From the NCBI GenBank assembly GCA_023138875.1, contig JAGLOO010000027.1, positions 1 through 64,000 on the forward strand: 64,000 nucleotides of DNA. The letters are read 5' to 3'. Positions 15,340 to 24,784 of this stretch are shown here, one piece after another (the first letter of the stretch is position 1; every line of letters begins with the position of its first letter). The position numbers and the translations under genes were made by a program. A model generated the notes under the pieces. The model did not search any database and had not been told where the DNA came from. It saw only the letters and a program-made list of their open reading frames with translations. Origin of the DNA: Bacteroidales bacterium. Its GTDB lineage: Bacteria > Bacteroidota > Bacteroidia > Bacteroidales > GCA-2748055.

Positions 15340-16124
15340 TCTTTGTCGTCGAAATAACCACGGACAATCCCCCTTTTTGAGCGCCGGGAGAAGAGGATGA
15401 TCTCATCCCGTTCTTTGGAGGCCGGCAGATTGGCTTCCACAAAATCCATGGCATCCGAAATGTTCAGTCCGCGCTGGTAGATGATCCGGTATACCTCCTG
15501 GATGGCATAAATGGTTTCATTGTCAAATCCCCTTCTTCGCAGGCCAATGGAATTGATCCCGGTAAACGAAATGGGTTCCCGTCCGGCCAGGACAAAGGGA
15601 GGTACATCTTTAGTAACTTTGCTTCCGCCCTGGATCATCACATGTGCCCCAATTTTGACAAACTGGTGCACCAGGCTTCCGGGGCTGATGATGGCCCAGT
15701 TGTTTACTTCCACTTCCCCTGCCAGTCCGGCATAGGTACCCATGATTACCCGGTCCTTCAAAACACAATCGTGGGCGATGTGCACATAAGACATGATCAG
15801 ACAATCCTTTCCTATGACTGTCTTTTCGTTGGCCTTGGTTCCTTTATTCAGGGTCACATACTCACGAATGATGGTATTGTCGCCAATCTCGGCAGTGGTG
15901 TATTCACCCGCGTATTTCAGGTCCTGCGGATCCCCGGAAATGACTGCCCCTGGATAGATCTTCACATTTTTTCCTATTCGGGCACCATTCATGATCACCA
16001 CATTGGGACCGATCCATGATCCGGATCCGATTTCCACATCCTCATTGATGGAGGAGAAGGGTTCTACCACAACATCTTCAGCAATTTTTGCTCCGGGATG
16101 GATATTTGCGAGTTCGCTAATCAT
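15333..16124 (-). CDS. lpxA: LpxA UDP-GlcNAc acyltransferase
   Basis: A 263-residue trimeric left-handed beta-helix enzyme that transfers the 3-hydroxyacyl chain from ACP to UDP-GlcNAc, the first step of lipid A synthesis. Hexapeptide repeats fill the first ~190 residues (IGPNVVIMNGARIG, CLIMSYVHIAHDCVL with the catalytic His), followed by the helical C-terminal domain (FTGINSIGLRRRGF). It overlaps lpxC-fabZ by 8 nt. Confidence 0.96.
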   Translation of the reverse strand: MISELANIHPGAKIAEDVVVEPFSSINEDVEIGSGSWIGPNVVIMNGARIGKNVKIYPGAVISGDPQDLKYAGEYTTAEIGDNTIIREYVTLNKGTKANEKTVIGKDCLIMSYVHIAHDCVLKDRVIMGTYAGLAGEVEVNNWAIISPGSLVHQFVKIGAHVMIQGGSKVTKDVPPFVLAGREPISFTGINSIGLRRRGFDNETIYAIQEVYRIIYQRGLNISDAMDFVEANLPASKERDEIILFSRRSKRGIVRGYFDDKEA

Positions 16125-17520
16125 TGTTTTTTACTTTTACAATCTGAGCCATTAATTCTCCCTCCATGACCAGTTGATTTCCCACAAATATTTCCGCAAA
16201 CATGAGGGCGATGCCCCTTCGGATGGGTTCCAGCAGGTCCATTTTCAGAATCAGTGTATCACCCGGAACCACCTTGCGTTTGAACTTGACCTTATCGATC
16301 TTCAGGAAGTAGGTGGCATAATTCTCAGGATCTTTTACGGTTCCAAGCACGAGCATGCCCCCTGCCTGAGCTGCTGCTTCAATTAGCAACACACCGGGCA
16401 TGATGGGTTCATCGGGGAAATGTCCTAAGAAGTATGGTTCGTTCAGGGTGACATTCTTGACGCATACCACCGATTTTTCATTCATGTGGATCACTTTGTC
16501 CACCAGCAGGAAAGGGTACCGGTGGGGCAGCCTCTTTTTTACTTCGTTGATGTCGAACATGGGTTCCACATTGGGATTGTATACAGGCACCTTTTTCTGC
16601 AGGGCTGTTTTTTTCATCACCTGCCTGAGGGTACGGGCAAATTCATTGTTGCTCTGATGCCCGGGTCTGGTGGCAATGATCTTGGCCTTGAACCATCTGC
16701 CTACAAGCGCCAGGTCACCCATCAGATCCAACAGTTTATGACGGGCAGGTTCATTGGCGAAACGGAGATCCACATTGTTCAGGATCCCTTCGGGTTGCAC
16801 GCTTACTTTGGGTTTATTGAAGAGTTCAGCAAGCTTGTCCAGTTCCTCCTGTGACATCTGCTTGTCCACGATCACAATGGCATTGTCCAGGTCGCCACCC
16901 TTGATCAGGTTGTTGGCGGCCAGGTATTCCAGTTCATGAAGGAAAACAAAAGTCCGGCATGGAGCAATCTCGTCCTTGAAGCTTGCCGGCTCTTCCAGTG
17001 AGGCATACTGATTTCCGAGTACCTTGGAGTTATAGTCGATGAGCACGTTGATGCTCTGGCTCTTGTCGGGAAAGGCAATGATGTGTATTCCATTCTCTTC
17101 ATCGTAATATTCCACTTTCTCCTTGAGCACAAAATACTTCCTGTCGGTTGCCTGTTCAACAGTTCCTGTTTTCTCAATTGCTTCGGCATACTCACGGGAA
17201 CTGCCATCCAGGATAGGTACCTCGGGCCCATCTACTTCAATCAGTACATTGTCGAGTCTCATTCCGACAAATGAGGCCAGGACATGTTCTATGGTAGAGA
17301 TCCTTGCTCCATTCTCCTCGAGGGTGGTCCCCCTTGAAGTCTCCACCACGTATTCTGCCAGCGCATTGATAAGCGGTTGTTCGGGCAGATCGATCCGCTT
17401 GAATACATAACCGTGGCTGTCAGGTGCAGGCTTAAAAGTCATGTTTACCTCAATTCCGGAATGCAATCCTTTTCCAGTAAATGAGATGGGTGCTTTCAGT
17501 GTTTTCTGTTTTTCCGCCAT
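16117..17520 (-). CDS. lpxC-fabZ: LpxC-FabZ bifunctional protein
   Basis: This 467-residue fusion is characteristic of Bacteroidota. Residues ~1-310 are LpxC, the zinc deacetylase committing UDP-3-O-acyl-GlcNAc to lipid A, with ligands in TIEHVLASFVG and ARHKLLDLMGDLALVG and the catalytic region PGHQSNNEFAR. Residues ~320-467 are FabZ, the 3-hydroxyacyl-ACP dehydratase of fatty acid synthesis, with LPHRYPFLLVDKV and GHFPDEPIMPGVLLIEA. The fusion ties the competing use of 3-hydroxyacyl-ACP for lipid A and phospholipid to one polypeptide. It lies between lpxD and lpxA in the same direction. Confidence 0.97.
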   Translation of the reverse strand: MAEKQKTLKAPISFTGKGLHSGIEVNMTFKPAPDSHGYVFKRIDLPEQPLINALAEYVVETSRGTTLEENGARISTIEHVLASFVGMRLDNVLIEVDGPEVPILDGSSREYAEAIEKTGTVEQATDRKYFVLKEKVEYYDEENGIHIIAFPDKSQSINVLIDYNSKVLGNQYASLEEPASFKDEIAPCRTFVFLHELEYLAANNLIKGGDLDNAIVIVDKQMSQEELDKLAELFNKPKVSVQPEGILNNVDLRFANEPARHKLLDLMGDLALVGRWFKAKIIATRPGHQSNNEFARTLRQVMKKTALQKKVPVYNPNVEPMFDINEVKKRLPHRYPFLLVDKVIHMNEKSVVCVKNVTLNEPYFLGHFPDEPIMPGVLLIEAAAQAGGMLVLGTVKDPENYATYFLKIDKVKFKRKVVPGDTLILKMDLLEPIRRGIALMFAEIFVGNQLVMEGELMAQIVKVKNND

Positions 17521-17595
17521 ACTTCTACTGCATTATGTATCAGGATTCTGTAAAACGGCCCAAAGATACAAAATTAAGACGAATCAGATTTTAAC

Positions 17596-18630
17596 TTATT
17601 GTGTAAGGTCCGAAACCTTTCGTTCCAGTTCGAGGATCTGGTTTCGCAATTTGGGAAGATTCTTGAACAATACGTAACTGCGCTGGTAAGGACCGTACTC
17701 AAAGGCAGGTGCTCCCTGAACTACCGCGCCCTCCTCCTTGATGCTTTTGGGTATGCCCGATTGTGCGGCAATCTTCACACCATCGGCAATAGTGATATGG
17801 CCGATCAATCCCACCTGTCCGCCGAACATGCAGCGCTTTCCGATCTTTGTGGAGCCCGAAACGCCTGTTTGTGCGGCAATGACCGTGTTTTCACCCACTT
17901 CTACATTGTGTCCGATCATGATCAGGTTGTCCAGTTTCACGCCTTTCCGGAGTATGGTTGCTCCTAAGGTGGCACGGTCAATGGTGGTATTGGCTCCCAC
18001 CTCAACATGGTCTTCGATGATCACTTTGCCTACCTGGGGCACTTTCTGGTAATTGTTCTCCTGGTTGGGAGCAAACCCGAATCCGTCGCCCCCGATAATG
18101 GCACCGGCATGGATCACACAATGGGCCCCAATTTCACTTCCTTCATAGATCTTGACACCGGGATGGATGATGGTTCCTTCTCCAATACTCACATTGTCGC
18201 CGATATATACTTGCGGATAGAGCTGTACACCGTCCCCGATCCGGGTTCTTTCAGAGACCACTGTAAAATCACCTATATACAGATTCTTACCAAGGGAGGC
18301 AGATTCATCCACACTGGCCATTTTGCTGATCCCGCTTTTCTTTGGTTTGTTCTGTTCATACAGATGAAGCAATGCAGCGAAAGATTCGTATGCATTTTTT
18401 ACCCTGACCAGTGTTGCGGAGATGCTTTCTGAAGGTTTGAAATCTTCATTGACGATAACGATGGTTGATTGTGTCTCGTAAATATATTTTTCATATTTTG
18501 GATTGGCCAGAAATGAAAGCGTACCCGGTCTTCCTTCCTCTATTCTGGAAACGTCACTTACGCCGGCTTCTGGATTACCTTCCACTGTGCCTTTCAGGAA
18601 ATCAGCAATAATAGCTGCTGTATAATTCAT
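17596..18630 (-). CDS. lpxD: LpxD UDP-3-O-acylglucosamine N-acyltransferase
   Basis: A 344-residue enzyme adding the second hydroxyacyl chain in lipid A synthesis. The N-terminal uridine-binding domain (GTLSFLANPKYEKYIYET) is followed by hexapeptide-repeat beta-helix turns (IGDGVQLYPQVYIGDNVSIG, GDGFGFAPNQ) and the catalytic-region motif IGHNVEVGENTVIAAQ. It precedes lpxC-fabZ by 75 bp in the same direction. Confidence 0.96.
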   Translation of the reverse strand: MNYTAAIIADFLKGTVEGNPEAGVSDVSRIEEGRPGTLSFLANPKYEKYIYETQSTIVIVNEDFKPSESISATLVRVKNAYESFAALLHLYEQNKPKKSGISKMASVDESASLGKNLYIGDFTVVSERTRIGDGVQLYPQVYIGDNVSIGEGTIIHPGVKIYEGSEIGAHCVIHAGAIIGGDGFGFAPNQENNYQKVPQVGKVIIEDHVEVGANTTIDRATLGATILRKGVKLDNLIMIGHNVEVGENTVIAAQTGVSGSTKIGKRCMFGGQVGLIGHITIADGVKIAAQSGIPKSIKEEGAVVQGAPAFEYGPYQRSYVLFKNLPKLRNQILELERKVSDLTQ

Positions 18631-18657
18631 ATAGATGCGATTTAAAAGGGTTTAAAA

Positions 18658-19911
18658 CTAAGACAATTCTTTTATAAACTTCGGATAGCAGAGGAAATAT
18701 TTCCTGACTGTTTTTGACAGCACCGATATGTTTAACATGTCCGAAGCATCTGCGATATCCCGCGTATTACCTTTTTTATCAAGGATGGTGATACGGTCAT
18801 CCATATCACTGTAAGCATAATTGCTAATGCTATCTGAAACCACCAGGTATTCAGCTTCATCACTGGAGATGGAAAGATGTCCGGAAACTTTTTTTCGCAT
18901 CCTTTCAATCAGGTCATTTTCAAACGGGTTATTATCAAGCTTTACAGAGAACAATACACGGTTCACCAGCCCGTTCGATAGTATAGACAACACCCGGTCC
19001 TTATGGTTGCACCACACCTTGGCCGAGGTGAAGATGTCATTGTCATCCAGGGAGGCAAATTGCTCCAGGAATGCTTTCTTGTTGGACAGATCGAACTTGC
19101 CCGGTTCATTACCCAGAAAATAGGATAGGGCAGGTGTAGCAAATAGTTGCATTCCATTGGCAGTTAGCAGCTGTGCCCGTTTCAACATCATCAGAAGCAA
19201 TTGTTCTGAGCTTACAACCGTTCGGTGCAAATAGACCTGCCAGTACATGAGTCGCCTGGCGATGAGGAATTTTTCGATGGAATAGATCCCTTTCTCATCC
19301 ACCACCAGTTGGTCATCCAGTACATTCAGCATTTTTATAATCCTGTCGGATCCGATCACCCCTTCAGTCACCCCGGTAAAGAAACTGTCACGTTTGAGAT
19401 AATCAAGCCGGTCCACATCAAGCTGACTGGAAACAAGCTGGTGAAGAAATTTTTTGTGGTACCTGTTCCTGAAAATCTCCATGCCAAGGTCAAGATCTCC
19501 GTTAAAGGATTCATTGAGTTGCTCCATGTACATCAGGCTGATGGTTTCGTGGGAGGTGTCTCTGATCAGGCTGTGTTCCAGTGAATGAGAAAAGGGTCCG
19601 TGACCAATATCATGAAGCAGGATGGCAATGGTGACTCCCCTGGCTTCTTCCATGGTGATATCATGCCCTTTGGACCTGATTACCTCAATGGCCAGGCCCA
19701 TGAGGTGCATGGCACCCACCGCATGCTGGAAACGGGTATGGTTGGCACCGGGATAGACAAATTGGGTAAGCCCCAATTGTCTGATCCTTCGTAGTCGTTG
19801 AAACAGAGGGTGTTCAATCAGATCATAAATGATATCGAAAGGGATTTTAATAAAACCATAGACCGGATCATTGATGATTTTTAACTTGTTGGTGCAGGAG
19901 TTTTTCCCCAT
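18658..19911 (-). CDS. HD-domain phosphohydrolase (dGTPase-like)
   Basis: A 417-residue HD-superfamily metal-dependent phosphohydrolase. Motifs HTRFQHAVGAMHLM and ILLHDIGHGPFSHSLEH (about residues 52-105) give the His, His-Asp and Asp ligands. The later QLDVDRLDYLKRDSFFTG segment supplies the distal Asp typical of the dGTPase/SAMHD1-like branch. Proteins of this group often sit before lpxD in Bacteroidota. The true substrate, a nucleotide or another phosphate ester, is not known. Confidence 0.85.
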   Translation of the reverse strand: MGKNSCTNKLKIINDPVYGFIKIPFDIIYDLIEHPLFQRLRRIRQLGLTQFVYPGANHTRFQHAVGAMHLMGLAIEVIRSKGHDITMEEARGVTIAILLHDIGHGPFSHSLEHSLIRDTSHETISLMYMEQLNESFNGDLDLGMEIFRNRYHKKFLHQLVSSQLDVDRLDYLKRDSFFTGVTEGVIGSDRIIKMLNVLDDQLVVDEKGIYSIEKFLIARRLMYWQVYLHRTVVSSEQLLLMMLKRAQLLTANGMQLFATPALSYFLGNEPGKFDLSNKKAFLEQFASLDDNDIFTSAKVWCNHKDRVLSILSNGLVNRVLFSVKLDNNPFENDLIERMRKKVSGHLSISSDEAEYLVVSDSISNYAYSDMDDRITILDKKGNTRDIADASDMLNISVLSKTVRKYFLCYPKFIKELS

Positions 19912-19987
19912 AAGGTAATTTTAAGAGACAAAATTATGGTTTTATTGGCATAATCCAGTTTGTATCAGCGAAAAAACATCTTGCTTT

Positions 19988-20018
19988 TTTGCTATTTAAG
20001 TGAATATTTGTAATTTTG
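19988..20018 (+). promoter_or_regulatory. Promoter of rimP-nusA-infB operon
   Basis: TTTG (19988-19991), a 19-bp spacer and TAATTTTG (20011-20018) match the Bacteroidota primary promoter (TTTG, 19-21 bp, TAnnTTTG) at every defined position. Transcription would begin near 20025, giving a ~58-nt leader containing a hairpin. Confidence 0.75.
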
Positions 20019-20043
20019 CGCTGTCGTTAGGAGGGTGCTATTC

Positions 20044-20065
20044 TAGGGGGCTGTATTGTCCCCTA
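20044..20065 (+). promoter_or_regulatory. Leader hairpin before rimP
   Basis: TAGGGG and CCCCTA form a 6-bp GC-rich stem around a 10-base loop, followed by TTTTATT and then the rimP start 18 bases later. It resembles a short intrinsic terminator or attenuator in the leader of an operon encoding NusA and IF2. NusA itself modulates such hairpins, so autoregulation is plausible but unproven. Confidence 0.45.
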
Positions 20066-20082
20066 TTTTATTACCATAAAAA

Positions 20083-20508
20083 ATGATTACAAACGAGGCA
20101 ATCATAGAATTAGTGGAGCAACATATCCAGGGAACAGAAATCTTCCTTGTGGATGTGGCAGTGAAACCAGGAAACATGATCCGGGTTCATGTGGACCGGA
20201 CGGACGGAATATCTATTGATGAGTGTGTAAAGATCAGCCGGTATTTGAATGAAAAGCTGGACCGGGATGTGGAAGATTATTCCCTCGAGGTATCATCTCC
20301 GGGACTGAGTGCCCCTTTTAAAGTGAAGCAACAGTATGACAAAAATACGGGTCGTGATATAGAAATGCTTTTACAGGATGGCATGAAGATAAAAGGCAGG
20401 TTGCTTTCAGTGACGGAAGAGGGAATTGTGATTCAGGTAAAAGGGAATAACAGAGAAGTTAAGTTTGAGCAAATTAAAACTTCAAAAGCAATAATATCAT
20501 TTAATTGA
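20083..20508 (+). CDS. rimP: Ribosome maturation factor RimP
   Basis: A 141-residue RimP needed for 30S subunit maturation. The family core RVHVDRTDGISIDECVKISRYL and the SSPGLSAPFK segment (about residues 73-82) are clear, followed by an SH3-like C-terminal domain. First gene of the conserved rimP-nusA-infB cluster; nusA starts 16 bp downstream. Confidence 0.94.
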   Translation: MITNEAIIELVEQHIQGTEIFLVDVAVKPGNMIRVHVDRTDGISIDECVKISRYLNEKLDRDVEDYSLEVSSPGLSAPFKVKQQYDKNTGRDIEMLLQDGMKIKGRLLSVTEEGIVIQVKGNNREVKFEQIKTSKAIISFN

Positions 20509-20523
20509 TTCAACAGAAGAGCA

Positions 20524-21759
20524 ATGGAAAATATAAATCTGATAGAGACATTTTCCGAATTTAAGGAATTAAAGAACATTGACAGGGTGACCATGATGAG
20601 TGTCCTGGAGGATGTATTCAGGGGCATGCTTCTGAAGAAATATGGTACAGATGAGAACTTCGATATCATCATCAACATTGACAAGGGAGATTTCGAGATC
20701 TGGAGAAACCGCGAGGTAGTTGAGGATGATGCAATTGAGGACCCCAACCTTCAAATTTCACTTACAAGGGCCAAAGAGATTGATGACGATTATGAGGTGG
20801 GTGAGGACGTTACCGACGAAGTTAAACTGAATGACTTTGGAAGGCGTGCCATACTTGCCTTGCGGCAGAACCTTTCTGCCCGGATCATGGAACTGGAAAA
20901 GAACCATCTCTACAACAAGTACAAGGACCGGATCGGTGATGTGGTAACCGGCGAGGTTTACCAGGTGTGGAAGAGAGAGATCCTTATCCTGGATGACGAA
21001 GGAAATGAACTGATCCTCCCCAAAGCAGAACAGATACCATCTGACTATTTCCGCAAAGGAGACACCATCAGGGCGGTGGTCGTGAAGGTGGACATGCGAA
21101 ATGCCAACCCGCTGATCATTCTTTCAAGGTCCTCCCCCGTGTTCCTGGAGAGGCTGTTCGAACTTGAAGTTCCTGAAATATTCGATGGACTGATCACCAT
21201 TAAAAAGATTGTCAGGGTACCAGGTGAAAGGGCCAAGGTTGCTGTGGAATCTTACGATGAAAGGATTGATCCGGTGGGTGCCTGTGTGGGAATGAAAGGA
21301 TCAAGGATTCATGGCATTGTCAGGGAATTGAAAAATGAAAACATCGATGTGATCAATTATACGACCAATGTACAGCTGTTCATCACAAGGGCGCTGAGTC
21401 CGGCAAAGATCACCTCCATCAAACTCAATGAAGAGGATATGCGTGCTGAGGTTTACCTGCTGCCCAAGGAAGTTTCGCTGGCCATTGGAAAAGGCGGATT
21501 GAATATCAAATTGGCCAGTCAGCTTTCAGGTTACGAAATCGATGTGTACCGTGAGTCTGATGAGGATGATGAGGATGTGACCCTGGAAGAATTCGCTGAT
21601 GAAATTGAAGGATGGATTCTTGATGAACTGAAGGCAATCGGATGTGATACGGCGAAGTCTGTGCTGAACCTGAGTGTGGAGGACCTGGTAAAAAGAACGG
21701 ACCTGGAAGAGGAGACCATTACAGAACTGGTCAATGTGCTAAAAGCTGAATTTGAATAG
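20524..21759 (+). CDS. nusA: Transcription factor NusA
   Basis: A 411-residue NusA controlling pausing, termination and antitermination. Domains in order: N-terminal RNA-polymerase-binding domain (~1-125), S1 (~135-200; GDVVTGEVYQVWKREILILD), two KH domains (~200-345; DPVGACVGMKGSRIHGIVREL and LAIGKGGLNIKLASQLSGYEIDV) and a helix-hairpin-helix-like C-terminal tail (~365-411). Acidic repeats of the E. coli C-terminus are absent, as is usual outside proteobacteria. It is only 6 bp from infB. Confidence 0.95.
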   Translation: MENINLIETFSEFKELKNIDRVTMMSVLEDVFRGMLLKKYGTDENFDIIINIDKGDFEIWRNREVVEDDAIEDPNLQISLTRAKEIDDDYEVGEDVTDEVKLNDFGRRAILALRQNLSARIMELEKNHLYNKYKDRIGDVVTGEVYQVWKREILILDDEGNELILPKAEQIPSDYFRKGDTIRAVVVKVDMRNANPLIILSRSSPVFLERLFELEVPEIFDGLITIKKIVRVPGERAKVAVESYDERIDPVGACVGMKGSRIHGIVRELKNENIDVINYTTNVQLFITRALSPAKITSIKLNEEDMRAEVYLLPKEVSLAIGKGGLNIKLASQLSGYEIDVYRESDEDDEDVTLEEFADEIEGWILDELKAIGCDTAKSVLNLSVEDLVKRTDLEEETITELVNVLKAEFE

Positions 21760-21765
21760 AACCAT

Positions 21766-24735
21766 ATGGCTGAAAAGAAGGCAACAAGACTTAGCAAGGC
21801 TGCACGGGAACTCAATGTGGGGATCACCACCATTATAGAATTCCTGGGCAAGAAAGGCTATGAAATCGATTCCAATCCCAATACCAAGGTGAATCCGGAG
21901 CAGTATGAGCTCCTGCTTGAGGAATATAGCTCGGATCTGAGTGTAAAAAAGGAGTCGGAGAAGCTTACCCTGAAAAATCTTAGGGAAAGGCAGGAGTCCA
22001 TCTCATTGGATGACGTTCCTGTGCCAGAGATGAGTGAAGAGCCTGAAGAGTTACTCATTACGGATCATACTACCGGAGCCCCCAAAACGGTAGTACAGGA
22101 AGTAACCGAACAGGAAGCGCCCGTTGTCGTTGAAGAGGAAAAGCCAAAAGCAGAAAAGAAACCTGCCATCAAAAAGAAGGCAGATCCGGAACCGGTGGAA
22201 GCTGATGAAACAGTGGAAGCTGACGAAACAGTGGAAGCTGACGAAACAGTGGAAACCGCTGATGCAGGTCCGAAGGTTGTTGGAAAGATCGACCTGGATT
22301 CCATGAACCAGAAGACGCGACCCACAAAAAAGTCAAAAGCTAAAAGTGATAAGGCTGAGAGTAAAAAAGTAGAAAAGCCGAAAAGTAAAAAGGAAGAAAG
22401 TAAAAAAGCAGAAAGTAAAAAAGCAGAAAGTAAGAAAGCAGAAAGTAAGAAAGCAGAAAGTGAAAAGGCAGAAAGTGAAAAGGCTGTAGTTGATGACCAG
22501 GCAAAAACTGAAGAGCCTGATCCGAAGATTTTAGCCGAGGAGGCGAAAGCCAAAGAAAAGAAGGAGAAAGAGGAGCAGAACATGATACCCACGCGGGTAG
22601 AAAAGTTGAGCGGGCCTACAGTGGTTGGTAAGATTGTCCTTCCGGAGAAGAAGGTACCTAAGAAAAAACCGGTAGCTTCCAGCAAGGACAAGGACGTACA
22701 CCTGGATCAAAAGAGGAAAAGGAAGCGCATCAGCAAGGATACAGGTCCGGTTGATTTTGGTAGCCAGGATAGGGCCGGGGCTAAAAGGGATAAGGGTGGC
22801 AAAAGAAGAAAACGTGCCGCCAGACCCGAAGTGAATGAGGAGGATGTACAGAAACAGATTAAGGATACACTAGCCAAACTGACCAGCAAAGGTTCAAAAT
22901 CCAAAGCATCAAAGTACAGGCGTGAGAAGCGTGACGCAGTTCAGCAGCGGATTCAGGAGGAAAGCGATCAGAAGGAACAGCAGAGGAATATATTGCAGGT
23001 GACCGAATTTGTTTCTGTCAACGAACTGGCCACCATGATGAGTGTGCCCGCCAACGAGGTGATACAGACCTGTATGAACCTTGGACTGTTTGTTTCCATT
23101 AATCAGCGTCTGGATGCAGAAACCATGGCACTGGTTGCTGACGAATTTGATTTCAGTGTGGAATTTGTCAGTGTGGATGTGGTAGAATCCATCAGGGAGG
23201 AGGAAGATAAACCCGAGGATCTCTTACCAAGGTCTCCGATTGTCACCGTTATGGGGCATGTGGACCATGGTAAAACCAAGTTGCTGGACACGATAAGGGA
23301 TGCCAATGTGGTTGCCGGAGAGGCAGGTGGTATCACACAGCACATTGGTGCTTACGGTGTGAAGCTTGATGATGGGCGCAGGATTACGTTCCTGGATACT
23401 CCCGGTCACGAGGCGTTTACAGCCATGCGTGCAAGGGGAGCTCAGATTACCGATGTGGTCATCATTGTGGTGGCAGCGGATGACGGTGTAAAACCACAGA
23501 CGGTTGAAGCCATCAATCATGCCGCGGCAGCAGGGGTCCCCATTGTCTTTGCCATCAATAAAATTGATCTGCCTACGGCCAATCCTGAGAAGATCAAGGA
23601 AGAACTGGCCAACATGAATTATATGGTTGAGGACTGGGGAGGAAAATACCAGTCACAGGAAATCTCTGCCAAAAGCAATATCAATATTGAAGAGTTGCTG
23701 GAAAAAGTGCTTCTGGAGGCTGAATTGCTGGAATTAAAGGCGAATCCTGACAAAGATGCCCGGGGAACCATTATTGAATCCACCCTGGACAAGGGTCGCG
23801 GTAATATTGCCACCATCCTGGTGGAATCCGGTACACTCAAGATCACTGACGTGGTTTTGGCAGGTCACTACTTCGGACACGTGAAAGCCATGTTCAATGA
23901 GCGCGGAAAGAAAATATATGAAGCAGGACCTTCCACTCCGGCAACGATCCTGGGTTTCAACGGAGCTCCCCAGGCCGGGGAAAGTTTCAATGTGATGGAT
24001 ACCGATAAAGAAGCCAAAGAGATAGCCAACAAGAGGGAACAATTACAGCGCGAACAGGCACTGCGTACCACCAAACACATCACCTTAGATGAGATTGGAC
24101 GCCGTATTGCCATTGGAAACTTCCAGGAGCTGAATGTGATCGTGAAAGGGGATGTGGATGGTTCCATAGAAGCACTCTCTGATTCACTGATCAAGTTGAG
24201 TACAGAAGAGATCCAGGTGAATATCAAACACAAAGCGGTTGGGCAGATCTCAGAATCGGATATTCTGCTGGCAGCTGCCTCCAATGCGATTGTAATCGGG
24301 TTCCAGGTACGCCCTTCTCTGAGTGCACGAAAGCTTGCTGAGAAGGAACAGATCGATGTGCGGTTGTACGCGGTAATTTATGATGCCATTGAGGAGTTAA
24401 AGGCAGCCATGGAAGGAATGCTTTCGCCCGTGATCAAGGAAGAGATCACAGCAACCCTTGAGGTGCTTGAAGCTTTCAAGATCACCAAGGTTGGCACCAT
24501 TGCAGGATGTATGGTTCGGGAAGGGAAGATTAGACGTACTTCCAAAGTACGGCTGATCAGAGACGGGATTGTGATATACAGCGGTGAGCTGGGATCCCTG
24601 AAACGGTTCAAGGATGAAGCAAGGGAAGTTGTTTCCGGATTAGAATGTGGTCTGAACATTGAAAACTTCAACGATATCAAGGTGGGTGATATGGTCGAGG
24701 CATATGAGGTGACCGAAATGAAGAAAACCCTCTGA
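21766..24735 (+). CDS. infB: Translation initiation factor IF-2
   Basis: A 989-residue GTPase that brings initiator tRNA to the 30S subunit. The N-terminus has an IF2_N helical subdomain (~1-55), then ~350 residues of charged low-complexity sequence including two tandem repeats (EADETV units and SKKAE units). The GTPase core starts near residue 490 with [12 protein letters not shown] (G1), DTPGHEAF (G3) and [10 protein letters not shown] (G4). Domains II-IV follow with the family C-terminus ([20 protein letters not shown]). The long linker is common in Bacteroidota, but its repeat number is likely to vary between strains. Confidence 0.96.
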   Translation: MAEKKATRLSKAARELNVGITTIIEFLGKKGYEIDSNPNTKVNPEQYELLLEEYSSDLSVKKESEKLTLKNLRERQESISLDDVPVPEMSEEPEELLITDHTTGAPKTVVQEVTEQEAPVVVEEEKPKAEKKPAIKKKADPEPVEADETVEADETVEADETVETADAGPKVVGKIDLDSMNQKTRPTKKSKAKSDKAESKKVEKPKSKKEESKKAESKKAESKKAESKKAESEKAESEKAVVDDQAKTEEPDPKILAEEAKAKEKKEKEEQNMIPTRVEKLSGPTVVGKIVLPEKKVPKKKPVASSKDKDVHLDQKRKRKRISKDTGPVDFGSQDRAGAKRDKGGKRRKRAARPEVNEEDVQKQIKDTLAKLTSKGSKSKASKYRREKRDAVQQRIQEESDQKEQQRNILQVTEFVSVNELATMMSVPANEVIQTCMNLGLFVSINQRLDAETMALVADEFDFSVEFVSVDVVESIREEEDKPEDLLPRSPIVTVMGHVDHGKTKLLDTIRDANVVAGEAGGITQHIGAYGVKLDDGRRITFLDTPGHEAFTAMRARGAQITDVVIIVVAADDGVKPQTVEAINHAAAAGVPIVFAINKIDLPTANPEKIKEELANMNYMVEDWGGKYQSQEISAKSNINIEELLEKVLLEAELLELKANPDKDARGTIIESTLDKGRGNIATILVESGTLKITDVVLAGHYFGHVKAMFNERGKKIYEAGPSTPATILGFNGAPQAGESFNVMDTDKEAKEIANKREQLQREQALRTTKHITLDEIGRRIAIGNFQELNVIVKGDVDGSIEALSDSLIKLSTEEIQVNIKHKAVGQISESDILLAAASNAIVIGFQVRPSLSARKLAEKEQIDVRLYAVIYDAIEELKAAMEGMLSPVIKEEITATLEVLEAFKITKVGTIAGCMVREGKIRRTSKVRLIRDGIVIYSGELGSLKRFKDEAREVVSGLECGLNIENFNDIKVGDMVEAYEVTEMKKTL
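22198..22251 (+). repeat. 18-bp tandem repeat in infB (3 units)
   Basis: Three adjacent in-frame units each encode EADETV; units 2 and 3 are identical and unit 1 differs at one base. They lie in the disordered N-terminal linker, so copy-number changes would not affect the GTPase core. Confidence 0.85.
22384..22485 (+). repeat. 15-bp tandem repeat in infB (about 7 units)
   Basis: In-frame units encode [10 protein letters not shown] (four times), SEKAE and a final SEKA. Purine-rich, nearly identical units suggest repeated slippage; the product is a charged, probably helical or disordered segment. Confidence 0.85.
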
Positions 24736-24762
24736 CCTTCTTCCCTGTTTTTACTATATTAG

Positions 24763-24784
24763 CATACCAAAACAGATTGGTATG
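24763..24784 (+). promoter_or_regulatory. Hairpin enclosing the ruvA start codon
   Basis: CATACCAA (24763-24770) and TTGGTATG (24777-24784) form an 8-bp stem with a 6-base loop. The last three bases of the 3' arm are the ruvA ATG. In mRNA the start codon would be paired, which could lower or regulate initiation. Confidence 0.5.
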
